Below are positions 7,950 to 16,070 of a DNA stretch of 64,000 bases, in pieces; position 1 is the first letter of the stretch, and every line of letters starts with the position of its first letter. This DNA comes from Rhodococcus koreensis. GTDB taxonomy: Bacteria; Actinomycetota; Actinomycetes; Mycobacteriales; Mycobacteriaceae. A program made the translations under genes and the position numbers. Location: NCBI RefSeq assembly GCF_900105905.1, contig NZ_FNSV01000005.1, positions 8,211,501 to 8,275,500 on the forward strand, in the 5' to 3' direction. The notes beneath the pieces are model-generated. The model saw nothing but the letters and a program-made list of their open reading frames with translations, was not told where the DNA came from and did no database searches.

Positions 7950-8006
7950 ATTTTTCGGTTCCGTCGACTCACGGCACGTGATCGGCCCGTTTTCCAGGAG
8001 ATACGT

Positions 8007-9020
8007 GTGACCTCGGCCCCGGTACAGACAGACATTCTCGCCCTCGCGCGTGAGCAGGTTCTCGAGCGCGGCGAAGCGCTGAACGAGAGCCAGGTGCTCG
8101 AAGTCCTGCAACTTCCCGACGACCGCCTCGAGGACCTGCTCGCCCTCGCGCACGACGTGCGGATGAAGTGGTGCGGCCCCGAGGTCGAGGTCGAGGGCAT
8201 CATCAGCCTCAAGACCGGCGGCTGCCCCGAGGACTGCCACTTCTGCTCGCAGTCCGGGCTGTTCCAGTCGCCGGTGCGCGCCGCGTGGCTCGACATCCCG
8301 TCGCTCGTCGAGGCCGCCAAGCAGACCGCCAAGTCCGGTGCCAGCGAATTCTGCATCGTCGCCGCCGTCCGCGGGCCCGACGAGCGGCTGCTCGCCCAGG
8401 TCGCCGCTGGTATCGAGGCGATCCGCAACGAGGTCGACATCCAGATCGCCTGCTCGCTGGGCATGCTCACCCAGGAACAGGTCGACCAGCTCGCCGCGAT
8501 GGGGGTGCACCGCTACAACCACAACCTGGAGACGTCGAAGTCCCACTTCCCGAACGTCGTCACCACCCACACGTGGGACGAACGCTGGAACACCCTCCGC
8601 ATGGTCCGCGAAGCCGGCATGGAGGTGTGCTGCGGCGGCATCCTCGGCATGGGTGAGAGCCTCGAGCAGCGCGCCGAGTTCGCGGCCAACCTGGCCGAAC
8701 TCGAACCCGACGAGGTTCCGCTGAACTTCCTCAACCCGCGTCCGGGAACCCCGTTCGGCGACCTCGAGGTGCTGCCGGCGAGCGAGGCTCTCAAATCGGT
8801 GGCCGCCTTCCGGCTCGCGCTGCCCCGCACCATCCTCCGCTTCGCGGGCGGCCGCGAGATCACCCTCGGCGACCTCGGTGCCAAGCAGGGCATCCTCGGC
8901 GGCATCAACGCCGTCATCGTCGGCAACTACTTGACGACCCTCGGCCGTCCGGCGGAACAGGACCTCGACCTGCTCGTCGATCTGCAGATGCCGATCAAGG
9001 CCCTGAACGAGACCCTGTGA
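8007..9020 (+). CDS. bioB: Biotin synthase
   Basis: A 337-residue radical-SAM enzyme that inserts sulfur into dethiobiotin. The [4Fe-4S] motif C73-x3-C77-x2-C80 (GGCPEDCHFC) is present, followed by the BioB patterns VAAVRGP, YNHNLETS and PLNFLNPRPGTP. The GTG start at 8007 follows AGGAG with 6-nt spacing; in-frame codons further upstream run through the promoter and operators. The stop overlaps the start of bsaP by 4 nt, so the accessory protein is made together with it. Regulation by the divergent TetR protein is likely. Confidence 0.97.
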   Translation: MTSAPVQTDILALAREQVLERGEALNESQVLEVLQLPDDRLEDLLALAHDVRMKWCGPEVEVEGIISLKTGGCPEDCHFCSQSGLFQSPVRAAWLDIPSLVEAAKQTAKSGASEFCIVAAVRGPDERLLAQVAAGIEAIRNEVDIQIACSLGMLTQEQVDQLAAMGVHRYNHNLETSKSHFPNVVTTHTWDERWNTLRMVREAGMEVCCGGILGMGESLEQRAEFAANLAELEPDEVPLNFLNPRPGTPFGDLEVLPASEALKSVAAFRLALPRTILRFAGGREITLGDLGAKQGILGGINAVIVGNYLTTLGRPAEQDLDLLVDLQMPIKALNETL

Positions 9021-9265
9021 CGACCATGGAGACGACCGCGGGCGACGCCGACGGTCTGGAGGAGCGCTACAACCCGTACACCGGCCGCCGCGTGGTGGCC
9101 GGTGTGGACGACACGGTCTCCACCGCCGCGCAACTCGGGCTGGAACCGCCCCGCTTCTGCGAGGCGTGCGGCCGCCGGATGGTGGTGCAGATCAGCCCCG
9201 ACGGCTGGTGGGCGAAATGTTCCCGCCACGGTGTGTTCGACTCGATCTGCCGCGGACGGCGGTAG
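9017..9265 (+). CDS. bsaP: Biotin synthase auxiliary protein
   Basis: An 82-residue protein whose GTG start overlaps the bioB stop (GTGA). It has four cysteines: Cys48-x2-Cys51 (FCEACGRRMVVQ), Cys68 (WWAKCSRHG) and Cys78. These could bind a metal or Fe-S centre. Position and sequence pattern match the small mycobacterial protein (Rv1590) reported to be needed for actinobacterial BioB activity. The N-terminal stretch EERYNPYTGRRV is typical of that group. The name is from recalled family knowledge and position, not from an alignment. Confidence 0.8.
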   Translation: MTTMETTAGDADGLEERYNPYTGRRVVAGVDDTVSTAAQLGLEPPRFCEACGRRMVVQISPDGWWAKCSRHGVFDSICRGRR

Positions 9266-9268
9266 CGT
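9263..9268 (+). promoter_or_regulatory. -10 box for a leaderless transcript
   Basis: TAGCGT ends 7 nt before the GTG at 9276, the distance expected if transcription starts at the start codon itself. Confidence 0.35.
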
Positions 9269-9275
9269 CGCACGC

Positions 9276-9833
9276 GTGACCACGCTCCCGCGCTTCAGGG
9301 TTCGATCTGCCGCCGGAATCTTCTGCGGGACGGTGGTGGCGAGCGTGCTCGCCGGGGTGCTGTGGGGACTCCTGGCACCACCCGAACATCTGCTGGTGGT
9401 GTCCCCCGACCGCGGGGTGTCGCTGACGGGGGAGAGCGTGCACCGGTTCGACGCGATCGGGATGTTCGCGTGTGCCGGCCTGGTGGTCGGCATCCTCACC
9501 GCGGTCGCGGCGTGGACGGCGCGGCGAAGTCGCGGACCGGTGGCACTGGGCGCTGTACTCGCCGGCAGCGTGGCCGGGGCCTGTGTGATGGCCCTCGGCG
9601 GCATCGGTGTGGCGGCCCTGCGTTTCCCCGATCCCGACACCTCGACCGCCGGTGCCGTCGTGGCGGTCGCGCCGGGGATCGGGACCCCGCTGGTGCTGAT
9701 CTTCCAACCGCTCGTCGCGTGCGTCGTGACGTTGGTGCTCGCCGCGCTCAACCCGTACGACGATCTCGGCGTCGGTGATGCGCCGGTCGAACTCGACGAG
9801 CCGGAGGAGCGCGACGCGACGGTGACTTCGTGA
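9276..9833 (+). CDS. DUF2567-type membrane protein
   Basis: A 185-residue protein with four predicted membrane helices (SAAGIFCGTVVASVLAGVLW; IGMFACAGLVVGILTAVAAW; ALGAVLAGSVAGACVMALGG; a helix spanning LIFQPLVACVVTLVLAAL) and a short acidic cytoplasmic tail. It follows bsaP by 10 nt. Position and topology match mycobacterial Rv1591, which follows Rv1590 downstream of bioB. Function unknown; conserved linkage with biotin synthesis is the only clue. The GTG start has no ribosome site but a -10 box lies 7 nt upstream, suggesting an additional leaderless transcript. Confidence 0.75.
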   Translation: MTTLPRFRVRSAAGIFCGTVVASVLAGVLWGLLAPPEHLLVVSPDRGVSLTGESVHRFDAIGMFACAGLVVGILTAVAAWTARRSRGPVALGAVLAGSVAGACVMALGGIGVAALRFPDPDTSTAGAVVAVAPGIGTPLVLIFQPLVACVVTLVLAALNPYDDLGVGDAPVELDEPEERDATVTS

Positions 9834-9836
9834 CGC

Positions 9837-10649
9837 TTACCGGGTGACGGAGGCCTGCATCCGGACGTCACCGAGCAGGCGCCCGCTGGCGAGAGCGCCG
9901 ATGCGGCGGGTCGCGAAGCGGGTGCTGACCGACGACACCCAGTTCATCAGCCCGGAGACGACGCTCGGCGGTGTGCTGCGCCGGTCCAGGGCTCGCAGCG
10001 CCGTCGCGACCACCTGGTCGGCGGTCTGCATGCGGCCGACGGCGGCGTCGTCGGAGCCGACGACGTCGAAGAATTCGGTGCGGGTGGGGCCCGGGCAGAC
10101 GGCGAGCACGGTGAGGCCGGTTCCTCGCGCCTCCGCCCACAACGCCTCGGTGAAGTTCAGGACGAACGCCTTCGTCGCCCCGTAGACGGCCATGCCCGGC
10201 GTCGGCTGGAACGCGGCGGTGCTCGCCACGTTGACGAGTGCGCCGCGTCCCCGGAGCAGGTCGGGCAGGAACGTGTGCGACAACTCGACGAGGGTGGTGA
10301 CGTTGAGCTGGATCTCGGAGGTCAGCCGCTCCAGGTCGGCGGACGCGAAGTCTCCGTGCGTCCCGAATCCCGCGTTGTTGATCAGCGAGTCGACGCGGAT
10401 GTCGCGCGCGGCGAGTTCGCTGCGCAACCGCGCGCCTGCGCCGGGTGCCGCGAGGTCGAACGGGAGCACGGTGACCGTCACGTGGTGTGCGGCGCGGAGT
10501 TCGGTGGCGAGTTGTTCGAGCCGGTCGGCGCGCCGCGCGACGAGGACGAGGTCGGCGCCGCGCCCGGCGAACCGGCGGGCGAATTCGGCACCGAGGCCCG
10601 CGCTCGCGCCGGTGATGAGGACGGTGGTTCCGGATGCGTCGAAAGGCAT
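9837..10649 (-). CDS. Short-chain dehydrogenase/reductase
   Basis: A 270-residue classical SDR. The start ATG at 10649 follows TAGGAGCAG; an upstream in-frame start at 10694 would run through the operator region. It shows the NAD(P) motif TGASAGLG, an acidic/basic selector region (LVARRADRL suggests NADP), NNAGFG, the catalytic Ser-Tyr-Lys set (VASTAAF...VYGATKAF), and PGPTRTEFF. Substrate unknown. It is divergent from a TetR-family regulator across a region with repeated palindromes, a common regulator-target arrangement. Confidence 0.88.
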   Translation of the reverse strand: MPFDASGTTVLITGASAGLGAEFARRFAGRGADLVLVARRADRLEQLATELRAAHHVTVTVLPFDLAAPGAGARLRSELAARDIRVDSLINNAGFGTHGDFASADLERLTSEIQLNVTTLVELSHTFLPDLLRGRGALVNVASTAAFQPTPGMAVYGATKAFVLNFTEALWAEARGTGLTVLAVCPGPTRTEFFDVVGSDDAAVGRMQTADQVVATALRALDRRSTPPSVVSGLMNWVSSVSTRFATRRIGALASGRLLGDVRMQASVTR

Positions 10650-10679
10650 GTCTGCTCCTAGCGGTGGGGTGATTCCGAA

Positions 10680-10714
10680 TGTAGTCAGTGCCATCTATGT
10701 AGTCAATGACAACA
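10680..10714. promoter_or_regulatory. Paired candidate operators between SDR and TetR genes
   Basis: TGTAGTCA-A-TGACAACA (10698-10714) is a near-perfect palindrome. Its left half TGTAGTCA recurs at 10680-10687, 18 bp earlier. Both are between the divergent genes and probably bind the adjacent TetR protein. Confidence 0.5.
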
Positions 10715-10720
10715 TTTTGC

Positions 10721-10726
10721 TAGGCT
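10721..10726 (+). promoter_or_regulatory. -10 box for leaderless TetR gene
   Basis: TAGGCT ends 6 nt before the GTG at 10733; no ribosome site is visible. Consistent with a leaderless mRNA. Confidence 0.45.
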
Positions 10727-10732
10727 TGCGCC

Positions 10733-11332
10733 GTGTCCGCCGCCGAACAGCCCTACCACCACGGGAGTCTTCGCCAGGTGCTGCTCGCACGCGCCGAGAG
10801 CACCCTCGAGCGGGACGGCGTCGACGGCCTGTCCCTGCGACAGCTCGCCCGAGAGGCCGGGGTCAGTCACGCCGCACCCAGCAAGCACTTCCGCGACCGT
10901 CAGGCGCTGCTCGACGCACTCGCCGAATCCGGTTTCCGGCGGCTCACCGCCGCCCTCGAACGCGCGGTCGACCAGGCCGAACCCCATGCCCGGGCCCGCT
11001 TCGCGGCGCTCGCCGACGCCTACGTGACCTTCGCGCTCGCGCACCGGGAGTTGCTGGCCCTGATGTACGGCAACAAGCACGCGCCCGGGGCCGCCTCCCA
11101 GGTCGTGGAGGCGGGCCACACCTCGATGGACCTGACGGTCCGGATCGTCACCGAGGCCCAGGCCGCGGGCGACATCGGACCCGGGGACGCCTCGCGCATC
11201 GCCCTGGTCGCGTTCGCGACCTTCCACGGGATCGCGACCCTCGCCGCCGGGGGAATGCTCGACGACGCGCCGGTGGACGAAGTGGTCACCGCCGCATCCG
11301 ACACGTTCTGGCGGGGTCTCGCCCGGGCGTGA
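10733..11332 (+). CDS. TetR-family transcriptional regulator
   Basis: A 199-residue regulator. The N-terminus has the QPYHHGSLRQVLLARAE start typical of one TetR subgroup, then the helix-turn-helix LSLRQLAREAGVSHAAPSKHFRDRQALL. The C-terminal half (from ~residue 85) has the form of a WHG-type ligand domain (MYGNKH..., ATFHGIATLAAGGML). It is divergent from the SDR gene, whose promoter region holds two related half-palindromes, so control of the SDR and of itself is likely. The gene lacks a ribosome site and has a -10 box 6 nt upstream. Confidence 0.88.
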   Translation: MSAAEQPYHHGSLRQVLLARAESTLERDGVDGLSLRQLAREAGVSHAAPSKHFRDRQALLDALAESGFRRLTAALERAVDQAEPHARARFAALADAYVTFALAHRELLALMYGNKHAPGAASQVVEAGHTSMDLTVRIVTEAQAAGDIGPGDASRIALVAFATFHGIATLAAGGMLDDAPVDEVVTAASDTFWRGLARA

Positions 11333-11427
11333 CACCGTCTCCCGGCGATCTCACAGCGCACTCCCGTCGCAGTCTCGAGTACTGGCGCTTACCTGGAGTC
11401 GGAAATGTCGATCCCCAGGAGGCGAAG

Positions 11428-11772
11428 ATGATGCGTACCGACGAAGCCGGCTCGGCCCGTGGTGTCGTGGTGGTGACTGCCGCCGGCAGCGAGCAGGGCA
11501 GGCGTACCGCGCAGGAGTTGCTCGATTCGGGCTGGTGCGTTGCGGTCACCGCACGCACGGTCGCGGAACTGGCCCGGATCATGCCGGGCATGTCCGGTCA
11601 CCGACTCCTCGCGGTCGCCGCCGATCCGGACGACCCCCGCCAGGTCGAGCAGTTTCTCGACCGCGTTCTCGGCCGCTTCGGCCGCATCGATTCGGTGCTC
11701 GGCGCGGAGCCCTCGGTCGCGTCGGCGTGGCGGCGGCGCACCACGCAAGAGGGTGGATCCGCGGCCGCCTGA
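11428..11772 (+). CDS. Short SDR-like protein, N-terminal Rossmann half only
   Basis: A 114-residue protein with a strong ribosome site (AGGAGG, 5-nt spacing) before tandem ATG codons. It begins like an SDR: a beta strand (GVVVVTAAGSEQGRRTAQELL) with the TAAGSEQG nucleotide loop, then AVTARTVAEL and a DPDDPRQVEQFLDRVLGRFGRIDSVLG segment. It ends before the NAG and catalytic Tyr-Lys region, so it cannot be a complete dehydrogenase. No downstream remnant of the missing half is visible; a convergent nrtR gene follows within 10 nt. It could be a decayed SDR or a small nucleotide-binding protein. Confidence 0.6.
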   Translation: MMRTDEAGSARGVVVVTAAGSEQGRRTAQELLDSGWCVAVTARTVAELARIMPGMSGHRLLAVAADPDDPRQVEQFLDRVLGRFGRIDSVLGAEPSVASAWRRRTTQEGGSAAA

Positions 11773-11781
11773 CGATCGGAT

Positions 11782-12516
11782 TCAGCTCGGCGGTCGAAGC
11801 GCCGCGAACTCGTCCGTCACCCGCAGGGTGGAGTCGGTGAAGCGGTAGAGGGCGGCCGGGCGACCACCGGCGCGGCCGGACGGTGCTGTGTTGCCGGTGG
11901 GGGTCAGCACCCCGCGGCGTCCGAGGACGCGCTGGAGGTTGGTCGCATCCACCTGGTACCCGAGTGCGGCGCAGTAGATCTCGCGCAGCGTCGACATGGA
12001 GAACTCGTCGGGCGCCAGACCGAACGCGATGTTGGTGTAGGACAGCTTGGCCGCGAGGCGGGTCCGGGCGTGCCGGACGACGGTGCCGTGGTCGAACGCC
12101 ATCTCGGGCAGGGCGGACACCGGATGCCACGCGGTGTCCGGCGGCAACTGCGGGTCGGCGGGGAGGGGGACGAGCCCCAGGAACGTCGACGCGATGGTGC
12201 GCGGACCGGGCACCCGTCGCGGATCGCTGAACACCGACAGCTGCTCGAGGTGCGAGACCTCCTGCACGTCCACCTTCTCGGCCAGCTGGCGTCGCGCGGA
12301 CGTCGTGAGGTCCTCGTCCTCGCGGAGCAATCCGCCGGGCAGGGACCAGGCGCCCGCCTGCGGATCGAGGGCCCGTTGCCACAGCAGCACGGCGAGCTCG
12401 CCGGTGCCCGCCGCGTGACGCGCATCACCGCTGTGACCTGCGGCGATGTGGTCGGGAAAGTGGCGAACCTGGAACACCGCGGTAAGCACTTCATGCGTGG
12501 TGTTACTATTGGGCAT
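11782..12516 (-). CDS. nrtR: Nudix-related regulator of NAD synthesis (NrtR)
   Basis: A 244-residue protein with an N-terminal Nudix-like domain (AVLLWQRALDP..., GAWSLPGGLLREDEDLTTSARRQLAEKV, a degenerate Nudix box) and a C-terminal winged-helix part (ALGYQVDATNLQRVLGRRGVL). This is the NrtR architecture, in which an ADP-ribose-type ligand controls DNA binding. It is divergent from nadA, and a perfect-armed palindrome starts directly before its ATG. That strongly implies repression of nadABC and of itself. In mycobacteria Rv1593c occupies the same place beside nadA. The degenerate Nudix box suggests little or no hydrolysis. Confidence 0.82.
   Translation of the reverse strand: MPNSNTTHEVLTAVFQVRHFPDHIAAGHSGDARHAAGTGELAVLLWQRALDPQAGAWSLPGGLLREDEDLTTSARRQLAEKVDVQEVSHLEQLSVFSDPRRVPGPRTIASTFLGLVPLPADPQLPPDTAWHPVSALPEMAFDHGTVVRHARTRLAAKLSYTNIAFGLAPDEFSMSTLREIYCAALGYQVDATNLQRVLGRRGVLTPTGNTAPSGRAGGRPAALYRFTDSTLRVTDEFAALRPPS
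12504..12509 (+). promoter_or_regulatory. Probable -10 box of the nadABC operon
   Basis: TACTAT lies 7 bp before the NrtR palindrome, putting the start site next to the operator edge. No convincing -35 was found. Confidence 0.45.
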
Positions 12517-12539
12517 GTTTTCGATCCTAAGTCGAAAAC
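12517..12539. promoter_or_regulatory. NrtR operator upstream of nadA
   Basis: GTTTTCGA-N7-TCGAAAAC, a perfect 8-bp-arm palindrome between nadA and the divergent nrtR, abutting the nrtR start codon. Confidence 0.75.
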
Positions 12540-12594
12540 CTCGATTGCGGAAATTCGGGCCAGCCCGCCCGAGTTCACGGTGAAGGAGCAAGCC

Positions 12595-13632
12595 ATGACG
12601 ACCACGACGTTGTGGGCGGGTACCAACCCGCAGATTCAGGACGGTCCCGGCGGTTACGCGGGCGTCGAGGCGAGCGAAGAGTGGGCTGCCGAGATCAAAC
12701 GGCTGGCGCGTGAGCGGGGAGCAACCCTCCTCGCACACAACTATCAGTTGCCCGCCATCCAGGACGTCGCCGACCACGTCGGCGACTCGCTGGCACTCTC
12801 GCGCATCGCGGCCGAAGCCCCCGAGGACACCATCGTGTTCTGCGGCGTGCACTTCATGGCCGAGACCGCGAAGATCCTCAGCCCCGCCAAGACGGTGCTG
12901 ATCCCGGACGAGCGCGCGGGCTGCTCGCTCGCCGACTCGATCACCGCCGATCAGCTGCGCGAGTGGAAGGCGGAATACCCCGACGCCGTCGTCGTGTCGT
13001 ACGTCAACACCACCGCCGAGGTGAAGGGTCTGACGGACATCTGCTGCACGTCGTCCAACGCCGTCGACGTGGTCGCGTCGATCGACCCCGACCGCGAGGT
13101 CCTGTTCCTGCCCGACCAGTTCCTCGGCGCCCACGTCAAGCGCGTCACCGGTCGCAAGAACATGCAGATCTGGGCCGGCGAGTGCCACGTCCACGCCGGC
13201 ATCAACGGCGACGAGCTCACCGCGCAGGCCAAGGCGCACCCCGGTGCCGAACTCTTCGTCCACCCCGAATGCGGTTGCGCCACCTCGGCGCTCTACCTCG
13301 CCGGTGAAGGATTCGTGCCCGAGGACAAGGTGAAGATCCTGTCGACGGGCGGCATGCTCGACGCCGCCCGCGCCACCGGGGCCAAGCAGGTTCTGGTGGC
13401 CACCGAGGTCGGGATGCTCCACCAGTTGCGCAAGGCCGCGCCGGAGGTCGACTTCCAGGCCGTCAACGAGCGCGCGTCCTGCCCGTACATGAAGATGATC
13501 ACCCCCGCCGCCCTGCTCCGCTGCCTGCTCGAGGGCAAGGACGAGGTTCACGTCGATCTCGCGACCGCCGAGCGTGCCCGCAAGTCGGTGCAGCGGATGA
13601 TCGAGATCGGAAATCCGGGCGGCGGCGAGTGA
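12595..13632 (+). CDS. nadA: Quinolinate synthase
   Basis: A 345-residue enzyme that condenses iminoaspartate with dihydroxyacetone phosphate to quinolinate, using a [4Fe-4S] cluster. The three conserved cluster ligands are present: Cys110 (RAGCSLADS), Cys197 (GECHVH) and Cys296 (RASCPYM). The motif LLAHNYQ, typical of the substrate site, is at ~46-51. The ATG at 12595 follows AAGGAG with 6-nt spacing. It is the first gene of nadA-nadB-nadC and its stop overlaps the nadB GTG by 4 nt. Control by NrtR is indicated by the palindrome upstream. Confidence 0.97.
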   Translation: MTTTTLWAGTNPQIQDGPGGYAGVEASEEWAAEIKRLARERGATLLAHNYQLPAIQDVADHVGDSLALSRIAAEAPEDTIVFCGVHFMAETAKILSPAKTVLIPDERAGCSLADSITADQLREWKAEYPDAVVVSYVNTTAEVKGLTDICCTSSNAVDVVASIDPDREVLFLPDQFLGAHVKRVTGRKNMQIWAGECHVHAGINGDELTAQAKAHPGAELFVHPECGCATSALYLAGEGFVPEDKVKILSTGGMLDAARATGAKQVLVATEVGMLHQLRKAAPEVDFQAVNERASCPYMKMITPAALLRCLLEGKDEVHVDLATAERARKSVQRMIEIGNPGGGE

Positions 13633-15197
13633 GCAGCCCGGCCCGGGGGATTTCCTGGGAAGAGCACGCCGACCTCGTAGTGGTGGGCGGTGGTGTGGCC
13701 GGACTGACGGCCGCACGCACCGCCTCACTGCGCGGGCTGACCGTGCTCACCGTCAGCAAGGGTGGGGCGACGGACACCGCGACGCAGTACGCGCAGGGCG
13801 GCATCGCCGTGGTCGGTGACGCCGTCACCGATTCGGTGGACTCTCACGTCGCTGACACGTGCGAGGCCGGCGTCGGCCTGTGCGACGAGGACGCCGTGCG
13901 GTCGATCGTGGCCGGCGGCCGCGACGCCGTGGCCGCATTGACCGATCTGGGTGCGGTGTTCGACCGCGGCCGCGACGGCACCGTGTCACGCACCCGCGAG
14001 GGCGGGCACAGCACCCGGCGGATCATCCACGCCGGCGGCGACGCCACCGGCGCGGAGGTGCAGCGCGCGCTGGGCGCGGCCGGGCTTCCGGTCCTGTTCG
14101 ACAGTTCCGCGGTCCGCGTGCTCACCGATGCACGCGGAGTCACCGGGGTGCTCGTCGACTCCCCGCGCGGCCTCGGCGTGATCCACACACCCGCCGTTCT
14201 CCTGGCGACCGGCGGACTCGGGCAGTTGTACGCCTGTAGTACCAACCCGCCCGGCGCCACCGCCGACGGCATCGCCCTCGCACTCGACGCAGGCGCGGCC
14301 GTCGCCGATCTCGAGTTCGTGCAGTTCCACCCGACCGTGCTGTTCACCCCCGGCGGTCTCGGCCGGCGCCCGCTGATCAGCGAGGCCGTCCGCGGCGAGG
14401 GCGCGATCCTCGTCGACGCCAACGGCGATTCGGTGACCGCCGGCGTGCATCCGCGCGGCGACCTGGCACCCCGCGACGTCGTGTCGCGGGCCATCGCGTC
14501 GCGGCTGCGGGAACTCGGTCACGACCACGTCTACCTCGACGCCCGTCAGCTGCCCGGGTTCGCGCAGCGGTTCCCGACCGTGACGGCGTCCTGCCTGGAA
14601 GCCGGGATCGACCCGCGCGAACAGCTGATCCCGGTCGCACCTGCCGCCCACTACTCGTGCGGCGGCGTGGTCACCGACGTCGACGGACGCACCTCGGTCC
14701 CCGGCCTCTACGCGGCGGGGGAGGTGGCTCGCACCGGGCTGCACGGCGCGAACCGGCTGGCCTCCAACAGCCTCCTCGAAGGCCTGGTGGTCGGCGAACG
14801 GGCCGGCGCCGCAGCCGTCGAACGCGCCGACCTACGCGTCGAGGCGGCCGATCCCGGCCGCCACGCACTGCCGTCCGCGCCGCGGGAACTGGTGCAGCAG
14901 TTGATGACCGGCAACGCCTCCGTCGTCCGGGACGGCGCAGGCCTCGAGGCGGTCACCGCCGCCCTCGCCGCCGCGCCGCGCACGGTGCCCGAGGGACAGA
15001 CCGCGCTCGAAGACGCCGCGCTGACCCTGACGGCGGCAGCGCTCGTGCTCGCCGCAGGCGCGCGCACCGAAAGTCGCGGATGCCACACCCGCAGCGACTA
15101 CCCGGAGACGTCCGGCGAGTGGCGCCGCAGCACGCACGTGCGCCTGCGCGGCGGCGAACTCGAGCTTCTCCAACCCCAACTGACAGGAGTGCTGTGA
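13629..15197 (+). CDS. nadB: L-aspartate oxidase
   Basis: A 522-residue FAD enzyme oxidising L-aspartate to iminoaspartate for NadA. The flavin fold is at the N-terminus (LVVVGGGVAGLTAARTA). Downstream are the family motifs TQYAQGGIA, HSTRRIIHAGGDATG, LEFVQFHPT, AAHYSCGGV and GLYAAGEVARTGLHGANRLASNSLLE-like sequence. It is related to SdhA but has no covalent-flavin histidine context. The GTG start overlaps nadA; the stop shares one base with the nadC ATG (TGATG). All three nad genes thus form one translationally coupled unit. Confidence 0.96.
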   Translation: MSSPARGISWEEHADLVVVGGGVAGLTAARTASLRGLTVLTVSKGGATDTATQYAQGGIAVVGDAVTDSVDSHVADTCEAGVGLCDEDAVRSIVAGGRDAVAALTDLGAVFDRGRDGTVSRTREGGHSTRRIIHAGGDATGAEVQRALGAAGLPVLFDSSAVRVLTDARGVTGVLVDSPRGLGVIHTPAVLLATGGLGQLYACSTNPPGATADGIALALDAGAAVADLEFVQFHPTVLFTPGGLGRRPLISEAVRGEGAILVDANGDSVTAGVHPRGDLAPRDVVSRAIASRLRELGHDHVYLDARQLPGFAQRFPTVTASCLEAGIDPREQLIPVAPAAHYSCGGVVTDVDGRTSVPGLYAAGEVARTGLHGANRLASNSLLEGLVVGERAGAAAVERADLRVEAADPGRHALPSAPRELVQQLMTGNASVVRDGAGLEAVTAALAAAPRTVPEGQTALEDAALTLTAAALVLAAGARTESRGCHTRSDYPETSGEWRRSTHVRLRGGELELLQPQLTGVL

Positions 15198-16066
15198 TGG
15201 CCGACCACGTCCTTCCCGGCGGTCTGGACGCGGACGAGGTCCGTACGCTCGTGCGCCTCGCCCTGGACGAGGACCTGCGGTACGGACCCGACGTGACGTC
15301 CGCGTCCACGGTCCCGGCCGACGCGGTCGCCAAGGCGTCCGTGGTCTCCCGTGCGCACGGCACCGTCGCCGGCCTCGACGTGGGACTGCTGGTGCTCGAC
15401 GAGGTGATCGGGGCGGGCCGCTACGAGGTCCTCGACAGGGTCGCCGACGGCACCCGGATCGTGCCCGGCCAGGCCGTGCTGACGGTGTCCGCGCCCACGC
15501 AGGGACTGCTCACCGCGGAACGGACGATGCTCAACCTGGTCTGCCACCTGTCCGGCATCGCCTCCGCCACATCCGCGTGGGTGGATGCGGTCGAGGGCAG
15601 CGGGGCGAAGATCCGCGACAGCCGCAAGACGCTGCCGGGACTGCGGTCGCTGCAGAAGTACGCCGTCCGGGTGGGCGGCGGCGTCAACCACCGCATGGGT
15701 CTCGGCGACGCCGCGTTGATCAAGGACAACCACGTCGCCGCCGCGGGGTCGGTGGTGGCGGCACTGCGGGCCGTCCGCGCCGCGGCGCCGGACATCGAAT
15801 GCGAGGTGGAGGTCGACAGCCTCGCGCAACTCGACGAGGTACTCGCCGAGAACGTGGAACTGGTGCTGCTCGACAACTTCCCGTTGTGGCAGACGCAGAT
15901 CGCGGTGCAGCGCCGCGACGCGAACGCCCCCGCCACCAGGCTGGAATCGTCGGGTGGTCTCACGCTGGACGTCGCGGCCGAGTACGCCGCGACCGGAGTC
16001 GATTACCTCGCGGTCGGCGCGCTCACCCATTCGGTGACCGTGCTGGATCTCGGCCTCGACATGTGA
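15197..16066 (+). CDS. nadC: Nicotinate-nucleotide pyrophosphorylase (quinolinate phosphoribosyltransferase)
   Basis: A 289-residue enzyme converting quinolinate and PRPP to nicotinate mononucleotide, the last step of the local de novo NAD branch. Visible motifs are DSRKTLPGLR (PRPP/quinolinate contacts), RVGGGVNHRMGLGDAALIKDNH and the late ESSGGL and YLAVGALTHS sequences. The ATG follows AGGAG at 7-nt spacing and overlaps the nadB stop. A perfect 48-bp palindrome follows the stop by 4 nt and probably ends the operon transcript. Confidence 0.97.
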   Translation: MADHVLPGGLDADEVRTLVRLALDEDLRYGPDVTSASTVPADAVAKASVVSRAHGTVAGLDVGLLVLDEVIGAGRYEVLDRVADGTRIVPGQAVLTVSAPTQGLLTAERTMLNLVCHLSGIASATSAWVDAVEGSGAKIRDSRKTLPGLRSLQKYAVRVGGGVNHRMGLGDAALIKDNHVAAAGSVVAALRAVRAAAPDIECEVEVDSLAQLDEVLAENVELVLLDNFPLWQTQIAVQRRDANAPATRLESSGGLTLDVAAEYAATGVDYLAVGALTHSVTVLDLGLDM

Positions 16067-16070
16067 CCCC

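Noticed and set aside
7893..8006. N-terminal extension of BioB from a TTG at 7893
   Set aside because: It would translate through the promoter and both operators; the GTG at 8007 has a proper AGGAG and gives the usual BioB start.
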